Assembly: GCA_015152525.1 (NCBI GenBank)
Contig: SUTU01000011.1
Coordinates: 22,724 to 86,723 of the forward strand
Length of the DNA: 64,000 nt
Origin: Cyanobacteria bacterium SIG28
GTDB lineage: Bacteria; Cyanobacteriota; Vampirovibrionia; Gastranaerophilales; Gastranaerophilaceae
Direction of reading: 5' to 3'
The notes under the pieces were generated by a model. The model was given only the letters and a program-made list of their open reading frames with translations. It made no database searches and had not been told where the DNA came from. Below are positions 1 to 9,256 of the stretch, piece after piece; within the stretch, counting starts at the first letter, position 1; every line of letters starts with the position of its first letter. A program made the position numbers and the translations under genes.

Positions 1-1
1 T

Positions 2-205
2 GTTGCTGACAGGCTTAGACGAGATTATCCGGAAAAAGAATTTTTCTTAATTTCTGAAAACATGCTATGCGAAAGTATGAAATTAACAACTTTAGAAGAA
101 ATCTTAAACTCGTTAGAAAATGAAGTTAATGAGGTTATGCTTGATGAAGAAGTAAGAAAGCTTAGTTCAAGTTGTATTGAAAGAATGCTAAAGGTATCAA
201 AATGA
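2..205 (+). CDS. nadA: Quinolinate synthase, C-terminal end (partial)
   Basis: This is the last 67 codons of a gene that begins left of the window. The translation ends with a Cys followed by S-M-K-L-T-T-L-E-E-I-L and a terminal E-R-M-L helix, which matches the C-terminus of NadA around its third iron-sulphur ligand Cys. NadA makes quinolinate from iminoaspartate and dihydroxyacetone phosphate for NAD synthesis in the cytoplasm. The stop codon overlaps the rlmB start (ATGA), so the two are translationally coupled. Identification rests on a short stretch seen by eye. Confidence 0.72.
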   Translation, partial: VADRLRRDYPEKEFFLISENMLCESMKLTTLEEILNSLENEVNEVMLDEEVRKLSSSCIERMLKVSK

Positions 206-960
206 CAGAAACAAACAATTTTATATATGGAAAAAATGCTGTAATAGAAGCTCTTGAGTCTTCTGAAAGAGAGTTTAATCGTATACTTATTTCTAATTCT
301 TCAAGAAGTGATGAAAAAATCGAAAAAATAAAAGATTTGGCAAAAAGAAACGGTGTAATTTTTCAGTTTGTAGGTAAAGAAAAACTAAATCAAATAGCAC
401 AAGAAAACCGACATCAAGGCGTAATTGCTCAAGTTGCACCAATCAAATATATTGATCTTGATGAATTTATTGAAAAACATTCTAACGAATTAACCTCTGT
501 AGTAATTTTGGATGGTGTTGAGGACTCGCACAACCTCGGTGCAATAATCCGTTCTGCTGTTTGCGCCGGAGTAAAAGGCATAATACTACCTTCAAGACGT
601 GGTGTATTGGTAAATTCAACAGTCGAAAAAACCAGTGCCGGTGCAGTAAATCATATTTCTATTATCAAAGTCAATAGTATAGTTAACGCTGTTCAACGAC
701 TAAAAGAAAAAAACTACTGGGTAATTGCTTCTGATCACCATGCAGAAGATAATTATTACGACATCGATTATACAGATATGAATTTTGCACTCATCATGGG
801 TGCTGAGCATGCCGGAATCTCTAAATCTTTATTAAACCTCTCTGATTTTAAAGTTAAAATTCCAATGCTGACAAATTTCAACTCATTAAATGTTTCTAAT
901 GCAACTGCTATAATATTATTTGAAAGTGTTAGACAAAAGATGAGAATAAAAAAGAAGTAA
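202..960 (+). CDS. rlmB: 23S rRNA 2'-O-methyltransferase, TrmH/SpoU family
   Basis: SPOUT-class methyltransferase of 252 residues, the usual length for RlmB. An N-terminal L30e-like substrate-binding domain (about 8-80, with F-I-Y-G-K-N-A-V-I-E-A-L) is followed by the knotted SpoU domain. All three family motifs are visible: D-x-x-x-D-x-x-N-x-G-A-I-I-R-S-A near 105-120, the I-M-G-A-E-H-x-G-I near 200, and S-L-N-V-S-N-A-T-A-I near 229. RlmB methylates the ribose of G2251 in the peptidyl-transferase loop, but family members include tRNA enzymes, so the exact target is inferred. Start overlaps the nadA stop. Confidence 0.88.
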   Translation: MTETNNFIYGKNAVIEALESSEREFNRILISNSSRSDEKIEKIKDLAKRNGVIFQFVGKEKLNQIAQENRHQGVIAQVAPIKYIDLDEFIEKHSNELTSVVILDGVEDSHNLGAIIRSAVCAGVKGIILPSRRGVLVNSTVEKTSAGAVNHISIIKVNSIVNAVQRLKEKNYWVIASDHHAEDNYYDIDYTDMNFALIMGAEHAGISKSLLNLSDFKVKIPMLTNFNSLNVSNATAIILFESVRQKMRIKKK

Positions 961-1004
961 TTAATACGTTAATAAAACACTGAAACGTAAAATAGGAGCT
1001 TACA

Positions 1005-2009
1005 ATGGTTAAACAAAAAGAAAAATTGAATATTATAAACGATGATATCTCTGATGAAGGTGTTGATTTTCACAATATCGAACCTATTGAGGATCTCGAC
1101 GATGAAGACAATATATCAATAGAGGAGCCTAAAACTCAAGAAAGTTTAAACTCTGTAAACTCTGATGATTCTGTTCGAATTTATTTACAACAAATAGGTA
1201 AAATTCCTTTGTTAACAGCACAAGAAGAATTGGATGTTGCAAAACAAATTTATGAAACACAGAGTCAATTTGCAAGAAAAGTTCTTATTAATGCCAATTT
1301 GCGACTTGTTGTTAGTATTGCAAAAAAATACATCGGCAGAGGATTATCGTTTCTTGATTTAATACAAGAAGGGAATATGGGGTTAATAAAAGCCACTGAA
1401 AAGTTTGATTACACTAAAGGTTACAAATTTTCGACTTATGCAACTTGGTGGATTCAACAATCAATCACCAGAGCTATTGCAGACAAAGCTCGTATTATAA
1501 GATTACCGATACACTTGATTGAATCAATCAATAAAATTAAAAAGGCTACAGTTGACTTAACTACTGAGTTGGGAAGAATTCCGGTTAAACAAGAAATTGC
1601 TGATAAACTGGGAATACCTGTTTCTAAGCTAACTTCGATAATCAAATCAACTCAATCTACAATTAGTATTGATACGCCTACCGGTCAAAAAGATGATGCT
1701 AATAAAATTATTGATTACATCGTTGACGAATCAACTTTGGCACCTGAATCATTGGTTTCACAAGAAAACATGCTTGATGATGTTAAAGGCATGTTGGAAC
1801 AATTGAGTCAAAAAGAACGAGATGTTTTAATTTTGAGATTTGGTTTAAATAATGACGGAAATAAAAAGACCCTTGACGAAATAGGAAATATTTACGGTGT
1901 TTCAAGGGAAAGAATTAGGCAAATTGAAAACAGAGCAATTTCAAAATTAAAGAAGTTATGTAAGAATAAAAATCTTACATCCGGATTAAAAAATTATATA
2001 GGCGGATAA
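1005..2009 (+). CDS. rpoD: Primary-type RNA polymerase sigma factor (sigma-70)
   Basis: 334-residue sigma-70 protein. An acidic N-terminus (about 1-55) stands in for region 1.1. It is followed by region 1.2 ([11 protein letters not shown]), region 2 ([12 protein letters not shown] then the -10-binding Y-A-T-W-W-I-Q-Q helix), region 3, and region 4 with the -35 helix-turn-helix ([11 protein letters not shown]). The complete regions 1.2-4 and the W-W pair suggest a group 1 or group 2 factor. It is shorter than the roughly 390 residues usual in cyanobacteria. An AGGAG Shine-Dalgarno lies 6 nt before the ATG. It may recognise the canonical TTGACA/TATAAT promoters seen elsewhere in the window. Confidence 0.88.
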   Translation: MVKQKEKLNIINDDISDEGVDFHNIEPIEDLDDEDNISIEEPKTQESLNSVNSDDSVRIYLQQIGKIPLLTAQEELDVAKQIYETQSQFARKVLINANLRLVVSIAKKYIGRGLSFLDLIQEGNMGLIKATEKFDYTKGYKFSTYATWWIQQSITRAIADKARIIRLPIHLIESINKIKKATVDLTTELGRIPVKQEIADKLGIPVSKLTSIIKSTQSTISIDTPTGQKDDANKIIDYIVDESTLAPESLVSQENMLDDVKGMLEQLSQKERDVLILRFGLNNDGNKKTLDEIGNIYGVSRERIRQIENRAISKLKKLCKNKNLTSGLKNYIGG

Positions 2010-2030
2010 GTACACATAAAGGAATTAACA

Positions 2031-3791
2031 ATGGCTGGTATAGATGAAATCAAAAATCTTGTTGCAAATAAAGAGTTTGAAGAGGCTCATAAGATTGTAG
2101 AAGCTGAACCGGAAGAATCATTAAAAAATATTGAATTTTTAAAGCTCGCCGGATTAGTTGAAATCAATTTAGAGCTTTGGGAAAATGCTAAAAAATACTT
2201 TGAATCAGCTGTAAAGTATGAAACAGATGATGCGACATCTTGGTTTTATCTTGGAAACTGTTATGAAAAATTAGGGGATAAGATTTCTGCTAAAAACGCT
2301 TATCTAAAGGTTATCGAACTTCGTACTGAATACATTGAAGCTTATGTAAAACTTTGTGTTATTTTTATCCAGACAAATGATAATGACAATGCAATAAAAT
2401 ATGCACAAACAGCAGCTCAACTGGATAGCGAGAATTATCTGTATGATTTTATAGAAGGAACTGCCCTTTTAAAGAAAGGCGACTCCAAAAACGCAGCAAT
2501 AGCCTTGGAAAAAGCTGTTGAAAAAAATCCTAAAAATGTCGATTCTCTAAACAGCTTAGGAAACTGTTATGTATCTGCCGGTGAATTTGAAAAAGCTTTA
2601 AAAACTTATCAAACCGTTCTTGAAATAAATCCTAAACTACCTATGGGATATTACAATATTGGTATTATTTATCAAATCCAACAAAATCACAAATTAGCAT
2701 GTGATTTTTTCGAGAAAGCTATTGAGATAAAAGAAGATGAAACTTTCCTAACATCTTTGGCAATGTCTGAAGTTAAACTGTGCAGGTTTGAAAAAGCTTT
2801 AGAACATTACAAGCAATTGGCACTAATGAATCCGGGGAAAGAAAATTTTAAATACAACTTAGCAATTTGCTATGAAGCTCTTGGTGAAAATGATACCGCT
2901 ATAAAATTATTAGAAGAAATTGTTTATGTAAATCCGAAATTTATACCGCCTGCTCAAAGGTTGGCAAGTCTATATTTGAAAAAAAATCAACTTGTTAAAG
3001 CAAAAGAAATTTATGACAATATTTTGTTGAAACATAATATTACAGCCGATATCATTTACGAATACGCAATTTTGTCTTCAAGTTTATGCGATACAGATAC
3101 TGCTGAAAAAATGTTGAAAAAAGTTATAAAAATGAACCCGAATATCGCAAAAGCTCACAAAGATTTGGGTATAGTATATCTTAACAAGCGTTTATTCGAT
3201 TATGCGGAAGATGAATTCAAAATAGCTTTAAATATTGCACCAAACGACTTTGATATAATATTTGAATATGCTAATTTTTTATATTCAATCTCCAAAAACA
3301 AAGAAGCTGAAGAGTATTATATAAAATCTCTTGAAATTCAGCCTCAAAATGTCATTGCTCTGACATTTATAGCTCTTAACTATTTGGTGTTAAACAAGTT
3401 AGACGAAGCCAAAGAATACATAATGAAAGCAATTACAATAGAGCCTAACCACGAGTACGTTCAATTCTGTACCGGCAGAATACTTTTTGCTAAAGGCGAT
3501 TTTGAAGATGCTAAAAGATATCTTATACACGCTGTAGAACAAAATCCTGATGTAGAAACTCAAAATACTTTAGCACTAACTTATTTCGAATTAGGCGAAT
3601 ATCAACAAGCATTAAACATTTTTACCAACATCGAAACAAAATCTTCAAAAAGTGTTTCTGTTCTTATGGATATTGCTCGTTGCTATGAAAAACTTGAACA
3701 AAACGAGAAAGCTCTTGAGTATCTATATAAAGTTACTGACATATTTCCTGACAACGAAGATGCTCATGATATGATAAGAAAGCTCTCTTAA
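2031..3791 (+). CDS. Large tetratricopeptide-repeat protein
   Basis: 586 residues consisting almost entirely of TPR helices; the repeat core (A-x-x-x-x-x-A-x-x-x-x-P with paired G/Y and A positions) recurs about every 34 residues, for roughly 15 repeats. There is no signal peptide or transmembrane segment, so a cytoplasmic protein-protein scaffold is likely. It starts 21 nt after the sigma factor gene with an AAGGAA Shine-Dalgarno and abuts panE without a gap, so it is probably co-transcribed with both. The specific partner cannot be inferred. Confidence 0.8.
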   Translation: MAGIDEIKNLVANKEFEEAHKIVEAEPEESLKNIEFLKLAGLVEINLELWENAKKYFESAVKYETDDATSWFYLGNCYEKLGDKISAKNAYLKVIELRTEYIEAYVKLCVIFIQTNDNDNAIKYAQTAAQLDSENYLYDFIEGTALLKKGDSKNAAIALEKAVEKNPKNVDSLNSLGNCYVSAGEFEKALKTYQTVLEINPKLPMGYYNIGIIYQIQQNHKLACDFFEKAIEIKEDETFLTSLAMSEVKLCRFEKALEHYKQLALMNPGKENFKYNLAICYEALGENDTAIKLLEEIVYVNPKFIPPAQRLASLYLKKNQLVKAKEIYDNILLKHNITADIIYEYAILSSSLCDTDTAEKMLKKVIKMNPNIAKAHKDLGIVYLNKRLFDYAEDEFKIALNIAPNDFDIIFEYANFLYSISKNKEAEEYYIKSLEIQPQNVIALTFIALNYLVLNKLDEAKEYIMKAITIEPNHEYVQFCTGRILFAKGDFEDAKRYLIHAVEQNPDVETQNTLALTYFELGEYQQALNIFTNIETKSSKSVSVLMDIARCYEKLEQNEKALEYLYKVTDIFPDNEDAHDMIRKLS

Positions 3792-4685
3792 ATGCAAAAT
3801 AATGAAATAAAAAAAGTTTTAATTTGTGGCTTGGGTGCTTTAGGGTTAACTTATGCGGAAGCATTGAACAATTATTGCGAACTTAAAATTCTTGCTGACA
3901 AAGAAAGAATTGAAAAATTCCGGAAATATCCACCAATTTTAAACAAAAAAATTGTTAAACTGGATTATATTACACCCTCTGATGAATATAATCCTGATTT
4001 AATAATAATTGCGACTAAAAATAACGGACTTGAATCCGCTATTAACTACATAAAAAATTTTGTAACACCTAATTGTATAATAATTTCATTATTAAACGGG
4101 ATTTCAAGTGAAAAAAGAATTACTGAAAGATACCCTGATAGCAACGTTATAAACTCTTTTTACATCGGCGGAAGCGCTATAAGAGAAAAAAATGAAGTTA
4201 CAAAACTCAATGGCGGTAAAATAATAATCCCGAAATCTGCTGAAACATTAGAAAAGTTTTTTAAAACTTGTAATATCGAATACGAAACGACACAAGATAT
4301 TGTTTATGCTCAGTGGGTAAAATTAGGGGTTAATATTGTTCTAAATCAACTGTCTGCAATTTATCGACAAAATGTTGGTCAAGTTAAGACGAATAAGGAT
4401 TTTTTACCTCTTGCAAAAGATTTAATTAAAGAAATTATTATGGTTGCTCAAACATTAAAAATAAAAAACTTTGATAATTACGAACAAGATGTTTTAAATT
4501 CAATAAACTTAGTTGCAAACCAAGGTAAAACCTCCATGCTTCAGGATGTTTTAGCAAAACGCAAAACAGAAGTTGAAATATTTTCAGGTGAAATTATTAA
4601 CATTGCAAAAAAAATTAATATACAAACACCTGTTAATAAAATGGTGTACAATAAAATTAAAGAAGTTGAGGAGGCTTATTTATGA
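3792..4685 (+). CDS. panE: Ketopantoate reductase family (2-dehydropantoate 2-reductase)
   Basis: 297 residues with an N-terminal NAD(P) Rossmann motif G-L-G-A-L-G at 13-18 and the ApbA/PanE C-terminal all-helical domain, including the catalytic-type K in W-V-K-L-G-V-N near 172-178 and N-x-x-x-A-I-Y. The family reduces 2-dehydropantoate to pantoate for coenzyme A synthesis. Its ATG follows the TPR stop codon directly and its own stop overlaps the next start (ATGA), so translation is coupled in both directions. Substrate is inferred from the family; several PanE-like proteins act on other 2-oxo acids. Confidence 0.75.
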   Translation: MQNNEIKKVLICGLGALGLTYAEALNNYCELKILADKERIEKFRKYPPILNKKIVKLDYITPSDEYNPDLIIIATKNNGLESAINYIKNFVTPNCIIISLLNGISSEKRITERYPDSNVINSFYIGGSAIREKNEVTKLNGGKIIIPKSAETLEKFFKTCNIEYETTQDIVYAQWVKLGVNIVLNQLSAIYRQNVGQVKTNKDFLPLAKDLIKEIIMVAQTLKIKNFDNYEQDVLNSINLVANQGKTSMLQDVLAKRKTEVEIFSGEIINIAKKINIQTPVNKMVYNKIKEVEEAYL

Positions 4686-5356
4686 ACATCGCTTTTATAC
4701 CTGCTAGAGGCGGAAGCAAATCAATACCTTTAAAAAATATAAAAGAAATTAACGGCAAACCACTTATATACTGGACAATTAAAGCAGCGCAAAATGCAAA
4801 ATGCATAAATAAGATTATTATCGCCACTGACAGCAATGAAATAAAAGAAACAGTTTTAAGTTTCAAGTTTGACAAAGTTGAAGTTTATGACAGAGAGGCT
4901 GTAAATGCTCAAGACACATCCTCAACAGAAAGTGTTATGGTAGAGTATTTAGAAAAAACAAAATTAAATAATGATGACAAATTTATACTTATACAAGCTA
5001 CATCGCCACTATTAAAAACCGAAGATATTGACAACATGTTTAATGAATTTATAAAAAGCGATGCAGATTCAGCTTTCTCAGCTGTCAGAGAGAAACAGTT
5101 TCATTGGATTGAAACATCAAACGGTGTTGAACCGATTAATTATGATTATAAAAATCGCCCGAGAAGGCAAGAGTTCAAAGGTATTCTTGCTGAAAACGGT
5201 GCTTGCTATATAAATTCAGTAGGAAATATTCTAAAAGATAAATGTAGATTATCCGGAAAAATTATGGCTTATGAATTACCCTCATACACATCCTATGAAA
5301 TAGATGAACCTCAAGACTGGATTATCATAGAAAACTTACTAAAAGCTTTTAGTTAA
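4682..5356 (+). CDS. CMP-sialic/pseudaminic acid-type cytidylyltransferase
   Basis: 224 residues of the acylneuraminate cytidylyltransferase family. The CTP-binding signature I-P-A-R-G-G-S-K-S-I-P-x-K-N is at 6-19, followed by G-K-P-L-I-Y-W-T and the L-I-Q-A-T-S-P-L motif near 96-104. The family activates nonulosonic acids (Neu5Ac, legionaminic or pseudaminic acid) with CTP for cell-surface glycans. No partner synthase (NeuB type) is in the window, so the actual sugar is unknown. It overlaps panE by 4 nt and its 3' end overlaps the convergent gene by 8 nt. Confidence 0.8.
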   Translation: MNIAFIPARGGSKSIPLKNIKEINGKPLIYWTIKAAQNAKCINKIIIATDSNEIKETVLSFKFDKVEVYDREAVNAQDTSSTESVMVEYLEKTKLNNDDKFILIQATSPLLKTEDIDNMFNEFIKSDADSAFSAVREKQFHWIETSNGVEPINYDYKNRPRRQEFKGILAENGACYINSVGNILKDKCRLSGKIMAYELPSYTSYEIDEPQDWIIIENLLKAFS

Positions 5357-5897
5357 TACCGTATTGGCTTCTATAAAACCCGCTACTTGCAATTTTATCT
5401 TCAATGTAATTGTTACCGTCTTGAATAGATGCTGTGTGCAATTCACACAAGTTGTTTAATCTTTTTGTTAATTTTGTTTGAGGATAAGTTACACCTTGTC
5501 TTTTTAATTTAGCCCAACATGCTGCCTCTTTTGATGTTGCTATAGTTTCTTCTTCTAAAGTAGCTTTTCTTGCAACGTGGCAACTTTCATGAGCAATTAA
5601 ACAAGCTATTTGTTCCACTGGTGCGTTTTTGTAAGTTGTATTTATTAAAATAACCCTTCTACCGTAATTATCATAAGTGTTTGCAGCATATACGTTGCCG
5701 TAAGGAAGTGTTGCAAATTTAACCTTTACCGCATTTTTTCTAAGATTTGAAAACACATCGTGTTCACCGCTTTGCTCTAATAAATTCAATGCAGAAATAA
5801 TTTTTACATCTGATGAAAATGTTTTCATATTATATGCAAAGGCTTGATTTATAGTTAACACAAAAAACACAAACAAAACCGCTAACACATTTTTCAT
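5349..5897 (-). CDS. Secreted putative zinc metallopeptidase (HESCH motif)
   Basis: 182 residues with a clear signal peptide (K-N then a hydrophobic core, cleavage likely after A-F-A near residue 21). The mature part carries I-A-H-E-S-C-H, an HExxH zinc motif near 103-107, followed by E-E-E-T-I-A-T-S-K-E-A-A-C-W that may supply the third ligand. This is consistent with a periplasmic or outer zinc peptidase, but no named family is recognised. A Shine-Dalgarno AGGAG lies upstream of the ATG. Transcribed convergently to the cytidylyltransferase gene. Confidence 0.6.
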   Translation of the reverse strand: MKNVLAVLFVFFVLTINQAFAYNMKTFSSDVKIISALNLLEQSGEHDVFSNLRKNAVKVKFATLPYGNVYAANTYDNYGRRVILINTTYKNAPVEQIACLIAHESCHVARKATLEEETIATSKEAACWAKLKRQGVTYPQTKLTKRLNNLCELHTASIQDGNNYIEDKIASSGFYRSQYGIN

Positions 5898-6033
5898 TTC
5901 AATAAACTCCTAAAAACTAAATATCCTATGTTAGTGTTAACGGCTGTTTTTCTAGGTTCTTTAGGTGTTTTGACTCAATTGTTACATATCTACACAATAT
6001 TTTACGAATGAAGTAAAATTCATCCATTTTTTT

Positions 6034-6067
6034 AGTGAATTGTTAAGAAAGTTCTTAACAATTCACT
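6034..6067. repeat. Perfect 16-bp inverted repeat, 2-nt loop
   Basis: Arms 6034-6049 and 6052-6067 are exact reverse complements (beginning AGTGAATTGTTAAGAA). The hairpin is AT-rich and is followed by a short T-rich stretch. It could end transcription from the minus-strand gene's upstream side or be a cruciform or operator; the sequence alone does not decide. Confidence 0.7.
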
Positions 6068-6143
6068 TTAACTTTACAATTCGTTACATTTATATTTCTT
6101 TCTGGGGGGGAATGGGTGTGGGGGCAAGACTACTAAAACACCG

Positions 6144-6174
6144 GTCATTCTCAGCCGAAGGCTGGGAATCCAGC
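6144..6174. repeat. Short intergenic palindromic repeat, copy 1
   Basis: A hairpin (TCTCAGCC-GAA-GGCTGGGA core) flanked by GTCATT and AATCC. The same GTCAT...hairpin...ATCC architecture recurs at 24056-24090, 46106-46143 and 48857-48898, always between genes. A related arm sits at 6203-6243. This layout is typical of the small dispersed palindromic repeats found between genes in many bacteria. Confidence 0.55.
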
Positions 6175-6476
6175 TAATTAAGACAAATTCCGAGTTTTTT
6201 TCAATAAGCTGGATCTCCAAAGCTTCGCTTTGAAAATATTGATGGGATTTATCAAACAAGATTTTTCGCTTTTTTTGTAACAATTTGTTAAAAAATCTTA
6301 GAAACAACAGCAAATAATTTTATTTACGGTTGTTTTGATAGTATGATAAAAACCCAAGCCGAAAAGAGTTTGTATTATGCATAAAAAAATCAACTTAAAA
6401 TATTGTTACAATCAAGCAATTAATTTAAAAAAAATGTTTTTAATAAAGTACATAGGAATTTAGAGGATTAATAATT

Positions 6477-8543
6477 ATGAAAAAATTCGTAAAAAAACTA
6501 TCAGCAATGGCTCTATGTACAGTATTTGCTTCTATGCAAATAGCTTCAGCCACAATTGATACAGGATTAAACAATGCCGTAATTAATAACACAGATAGTA
6601 ATTTTACAGGACTTGAAACCGGAAATAATTCTGCAACGCTAAATTTTAAAGGTGATTCTCACGTTAATTGGAATACACTTAACGTTGGTAAAAATGAAAC
6701 TTTAAACTTCAATGCTACTAATCCTAACGGTAATTTTACAATCTTAAACACTGTTAACAGCGATATGAGTAAAATATACGGTACAATAAGTTCCGGCAAC
6801 GGTATTGGAAAACTTATTATATCAAACCCTAACGGTATGCTTTTTGACGGTGCTAAATTTACTACTATGGGTGATTTACACTTAACAACACAACCTTTAA
6901 CCGGCAGATTAGAAAACGGAAACCTTGTTTTAGAAGGTTCTGTTGTAGAAGCGGTTAAAGATATTACCATTAAAAATGGTGCTTCTTTTGATGTTGGGGG
7001 TAAATTTACAATTGTAGCTCCGACTATTGAAGCTGCTAATTCTATTTTAAAAGCAGTTAACGGAGTAAAATTAGTAACAAGAAACGGACAAGACTTCTTA
7101 GTTTGCCCAACTGCTGACGATAACACTTCACACTCTGCAGTTAGATTGCAATCTGTGCAAATTGATGGTGATATCTATATATTATCAGGTGAAGACATTG
7201 TTAAAATTGCAAACGGTGCAAATATCACAGGCAATTTAACAATTGATTCTCAAGGCGCTGTTGCTCTTAACTATGTTAACAACGGTGCAACAGAAGAATT
7301 AGTTGTAAAAGGTAATGTAAACGTTACTAATGATGGTGAGTTCTCTTATTTAAGAAATGCCAGAGTTACAGGCAACGTTGACATGAAAAACAACGGTGGA
7401 TATCTTGAAATCGCAAAAGTTAATATTGATGGAAACACTAATTTAATAACAACTGTTGGTGAAGATTACAATAAAAGTACTGATCCAAAGCATTATGTTC
7501 ACGTTGTCGGAGATAACAGAATTGGTGGAAATTTAGATGTAGATTCTATCCACAACGTACACATTGGCGGTTATGACGAAACCCTTACAACACTTGCTGA
7601 CGGTATCTTGAATGTAACAGGAAATATTAACGCATTAGCAAGAGAAGGTTCTGTAGCTGTAACAATCGATACTAACGCTAACGAAGTTTCCTTAACTTCA
7701 GGAACCTTAAACATCATCTCCAATAATGATGCTGTTATTAAAGCTAATAAATACCAGTTTAAAGCAAACGGATACATTGGTGGTATCAACGAAGAAGGTA
7801 ATATTATTAACTCTATGGAATACTACACATTGTACCCTTCTAGTGAAAAAGTTTATTTGAATATTGCAGGCGGTGATGTTGCCAAAATTGAAACTGCAGC
7901 TGACGGATATGCTGTTATAAAATCTGCTAACGACATGAATGTAAACGGTGTTAATGCAGGAAAAGTTCACTTAACTTCAATGAAAGACATCGTTATCGGT
8001 GAAGATGCTTCTGCTGATTTTATTCAAGTTGATGGTGATACAAGAAATTTAACAGTTAAGCTTGCTGACAGAGATTACACTCTAAGATATATTAATATTA
8101 AAGATACAGAACAAATTATTATAGATCCTAAAACTGAAATAACATATGACATGGCTAACGGTCAAAACGGATGGAATAAAGGTATTCAAACTTCTAAAAA
8201 TACTCACCTTGTAGTACCTGGAAATCCACCGGTTAACCCACCAGTTAACCCACCAGTTAACCCACCAGTAGATCCACCAGTAGATCCGGTTGACCCGCCT
8301 GTAGATCCGATAGTTCCACCGGCAAAACCAGACCAGCCAAAAGTAATCAATCCGGAAGATAATGACAACGTTAAGATTATGAAAAATTTAACAAGAGATC
8401 CGGCGAATGCAGCAATCGATGCAGGTCAAGTATACACACCGGTAGCATTTGCAGCTGATTTAGACGAAGAAATTGAAACAGGTGTTCGTAAAAACGTTGA
8501 TGGCTCAGTTACAGTAGTTAGACCATTCACACCGGCAGAATAA
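6477..8543 (+). CDS. TPS-type secreted adhesin (haemagglutinin activity domain)
   Basis: 688 residues. A signal peptide (about 1-26, ending A-S-A) is followed by a two-partner-secretion domain, recognisable from N-W-N-T-L-N-V-G, the N-P-N-G motif twice, and I-S-S-G-N-G-I-G-K-L-I-I-S-N-P-N-G-M-L-F near 102-122. Beta-helix-like repeats rich in G-N-V/G-N-L fill the middle, and a proline-rich tandem repeat (N-P-P-V, then D-P-P-V, around 582-615) precedes an acidic tail. Such exoproteins cross the outer membrane through a TpsB/FhaC partner; none is in this window. Probable surface or secreted adhesin. Confidence 0.78.
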   Translation: MKKFVKKLSAMALCTVFASMQIASATIDTGLNNAVINNTDSNFTGLETGNNSATLNFKGDSHVNWNTLNVGKNETLNFNATNPNGNFTILNTVNSDMSKIYGTISSGNGIGKLIISNPNGMLFDGAKFTTMGDLHLTTQPLTGRLENGNLVLEGSVVEAVKDITIKNGASFDVGGKFTIVAPTIEAANSILKAVNGVKLVTRNGQDFLVCPTADDNTSHSAVRLQSVQIDGDIYILSGEDIVKIANGANITGNLTIDSQGAVALNYVNNGATEELVVKGNVNVTNDGEFSYLRNARVTGNVDMKNNGGYLEIAKVNIDGNTNLITTVGEDYNKSTDPKHYVHVVGDNRIGGNLDVDSIHNVHIGGYDETLTTLADGILNVTGNINALAREGSVAVTIDTNANEVSLTSGTLNIISNNDAVIKANKYQFKANGYIGGINEEGNIINSMEYYTLYPSSEKVYLNIAGGDVAKIETAADGYAVIKSANDMNVNGVNAGKVHLTSMKDIVIGEDASADFIQVDGDTRNLTVKLADRDYTLRYINIKDTEQIIIDPKTEITYDMANGQNGWNKGIQTSKNTHLVVPGNPPVNPPVNPPVNPPVDPPVDPVDPPVDPIVPPAKPDQPKVINPEDNDNVKIMKNLTRDPANAAIDAGQVYTPVAFAADLDEEIETGVRKNVDGSVTVVRPFTPAE

Positions 8544-8562
8544 AAATTAAAACAATAAAAAT

Positions 8563-8600
8563 AAAAACTCAACATCTAAAAGATTTTGGGTTTTTATTTT
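8563..8600 (+). terminator. Rho-independent terminator after the adhesin gene
   Basis: A 10-bp arm (AAAAACTCAA) pairs with TTGGGTTTTT, with an inner ATC/GAT stem and a U-rich tail. It lies 20 nt after the adhesin stop codon. Confidence 0.7.
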
Positions 8601-8632
8601 TTTATGAAACTATATCAACAATTAATATTATG

Positions 8633-8641
8633 TGCTAAAAT
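8633..8641 (+). promoter_or_regulatory. Extended -10 promoter of lptC-like gene
   Basis: TGC-TAAAAT forms an extended -10 box ending 6 nt before the ATG at 8648. With a normal start point, transcription would begin at or next to the start codon. No Shine-Dalgarno is present. No good -35 is seen. Confidence 0.45.
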
Positions 8642-8647
8642 ATTTCT

Positions 8648-9256
8648 ATGGATTCAATTAGAAATTTTATAAAATGGTTTAGAAATTTAGACAAGAAAAA
8701 ACGTTTTTATTTTATTACCGGTTTTTCTATTGTTTTCATTATGTTATGGGCATTTATTACAGCCGGTATAATAACCGGTAATTTTAACAGAGAACAAATT
8801 GAAGGTAAAGAAAACAGCCAAAAAGTTGATGCTATCGGGATAATAATCACCGAAACAAAAGAAGGTAAAAAATATTTTGAAATTTATGGTGAGCAAGGTA
8901 GTTACAATAATGAGCATAATGTAGCCACATTACATAATGTTGTCGGTAATTTTTATAAAAATGGCGAAGTTGCGATGAGTTTTCAGTCTTCAAAAGGTGC
9001 TTATAACGAAAAAGCCGGCACGATTACTCTTTATGAAAACACATACATCGTTTTAGAGGACGGGACTTCTTTAGCTTCAGACAGATTAATTTGGTCAGGT
9101 TCTGACAAAGAAACGGTCGCAGAAGGCAATGTTAAAATCAAAAAAAATAACGAAATGTATGCTTTGGCTGACAAGTGCATAATTGGTGTTAACTACGAAA
9201 AGTTTAAAATAATTGGTAAAACTCAAACTCAAATATATGGTAAGGAGAAAGAATGA
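8648..9256 (+). CDS. lptC: LptC-like lipopolysaccharide transport protein
   Basis: 202 residues: short basic N-terminus, one membrane anchor (about 21-46), then a periplasmic OstA/LptC beta-jellyroll with alternating G/N-rich strands (Y-G-E-Q-G-S-Y, A-T-L-H-N-V, D-x-x-x-x-G-x-V). LptC links the inner-membrane LptBFG transporter to LptA. The stop overlaps the lptA-like start (ATGA), and this pairing strongly supports the assignment and indicates that the cell builds an LPS-type outer membrane. Overall sequence is divergent. Start has no ribosome-binding site and lies directly downstream of a -10 box. Confidence 0.7.
   Translation: MDSIRNFIKWFRNLDKKKRFYFITGFSIVFIMLWAFITAGIITGNFNREQIEGKENSQKVDAIGIIITETKEGKKYFEIYGEQGSYNNEHNVATLHNVVGNFYKNGEVAMSFQSSKGAYNEKAGTITLYENTYIVLEDGTSLASDRLIWSGSDKETVAEGNVKIKKNNEMYALADKCIIGVNYEKFKIIGKTQTQIYGKEKE

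Larger units (their letters stand above)
5898..6476. other. Repeat-bearing intergenic region upstream of adhesin
   Basis: No gene is supported in this 579-nt gap. It contains a perfect 16-bp inverted repeat (6034-6067), a G-rich run (6104-6124) and a short intergenic palindromic repeat (6144-6174, with a related arm at 6203-6243). A 79-codon frame on the minus strand here runs through the repeat and is judged spurious. The promoter of the adhesin gene is presumably in the last 100 nt, but I do not see a convincing -35/-10 pair. Confidence 0.6.

Noticed and set aside
6074..6313. 79-codon minus frame in the adhesin upstream region
   Set aside because: Runs through the palindromic repeat and G-run; its S-L-R-L-R-M-T-G stretch is the usual artefact of such repeats.
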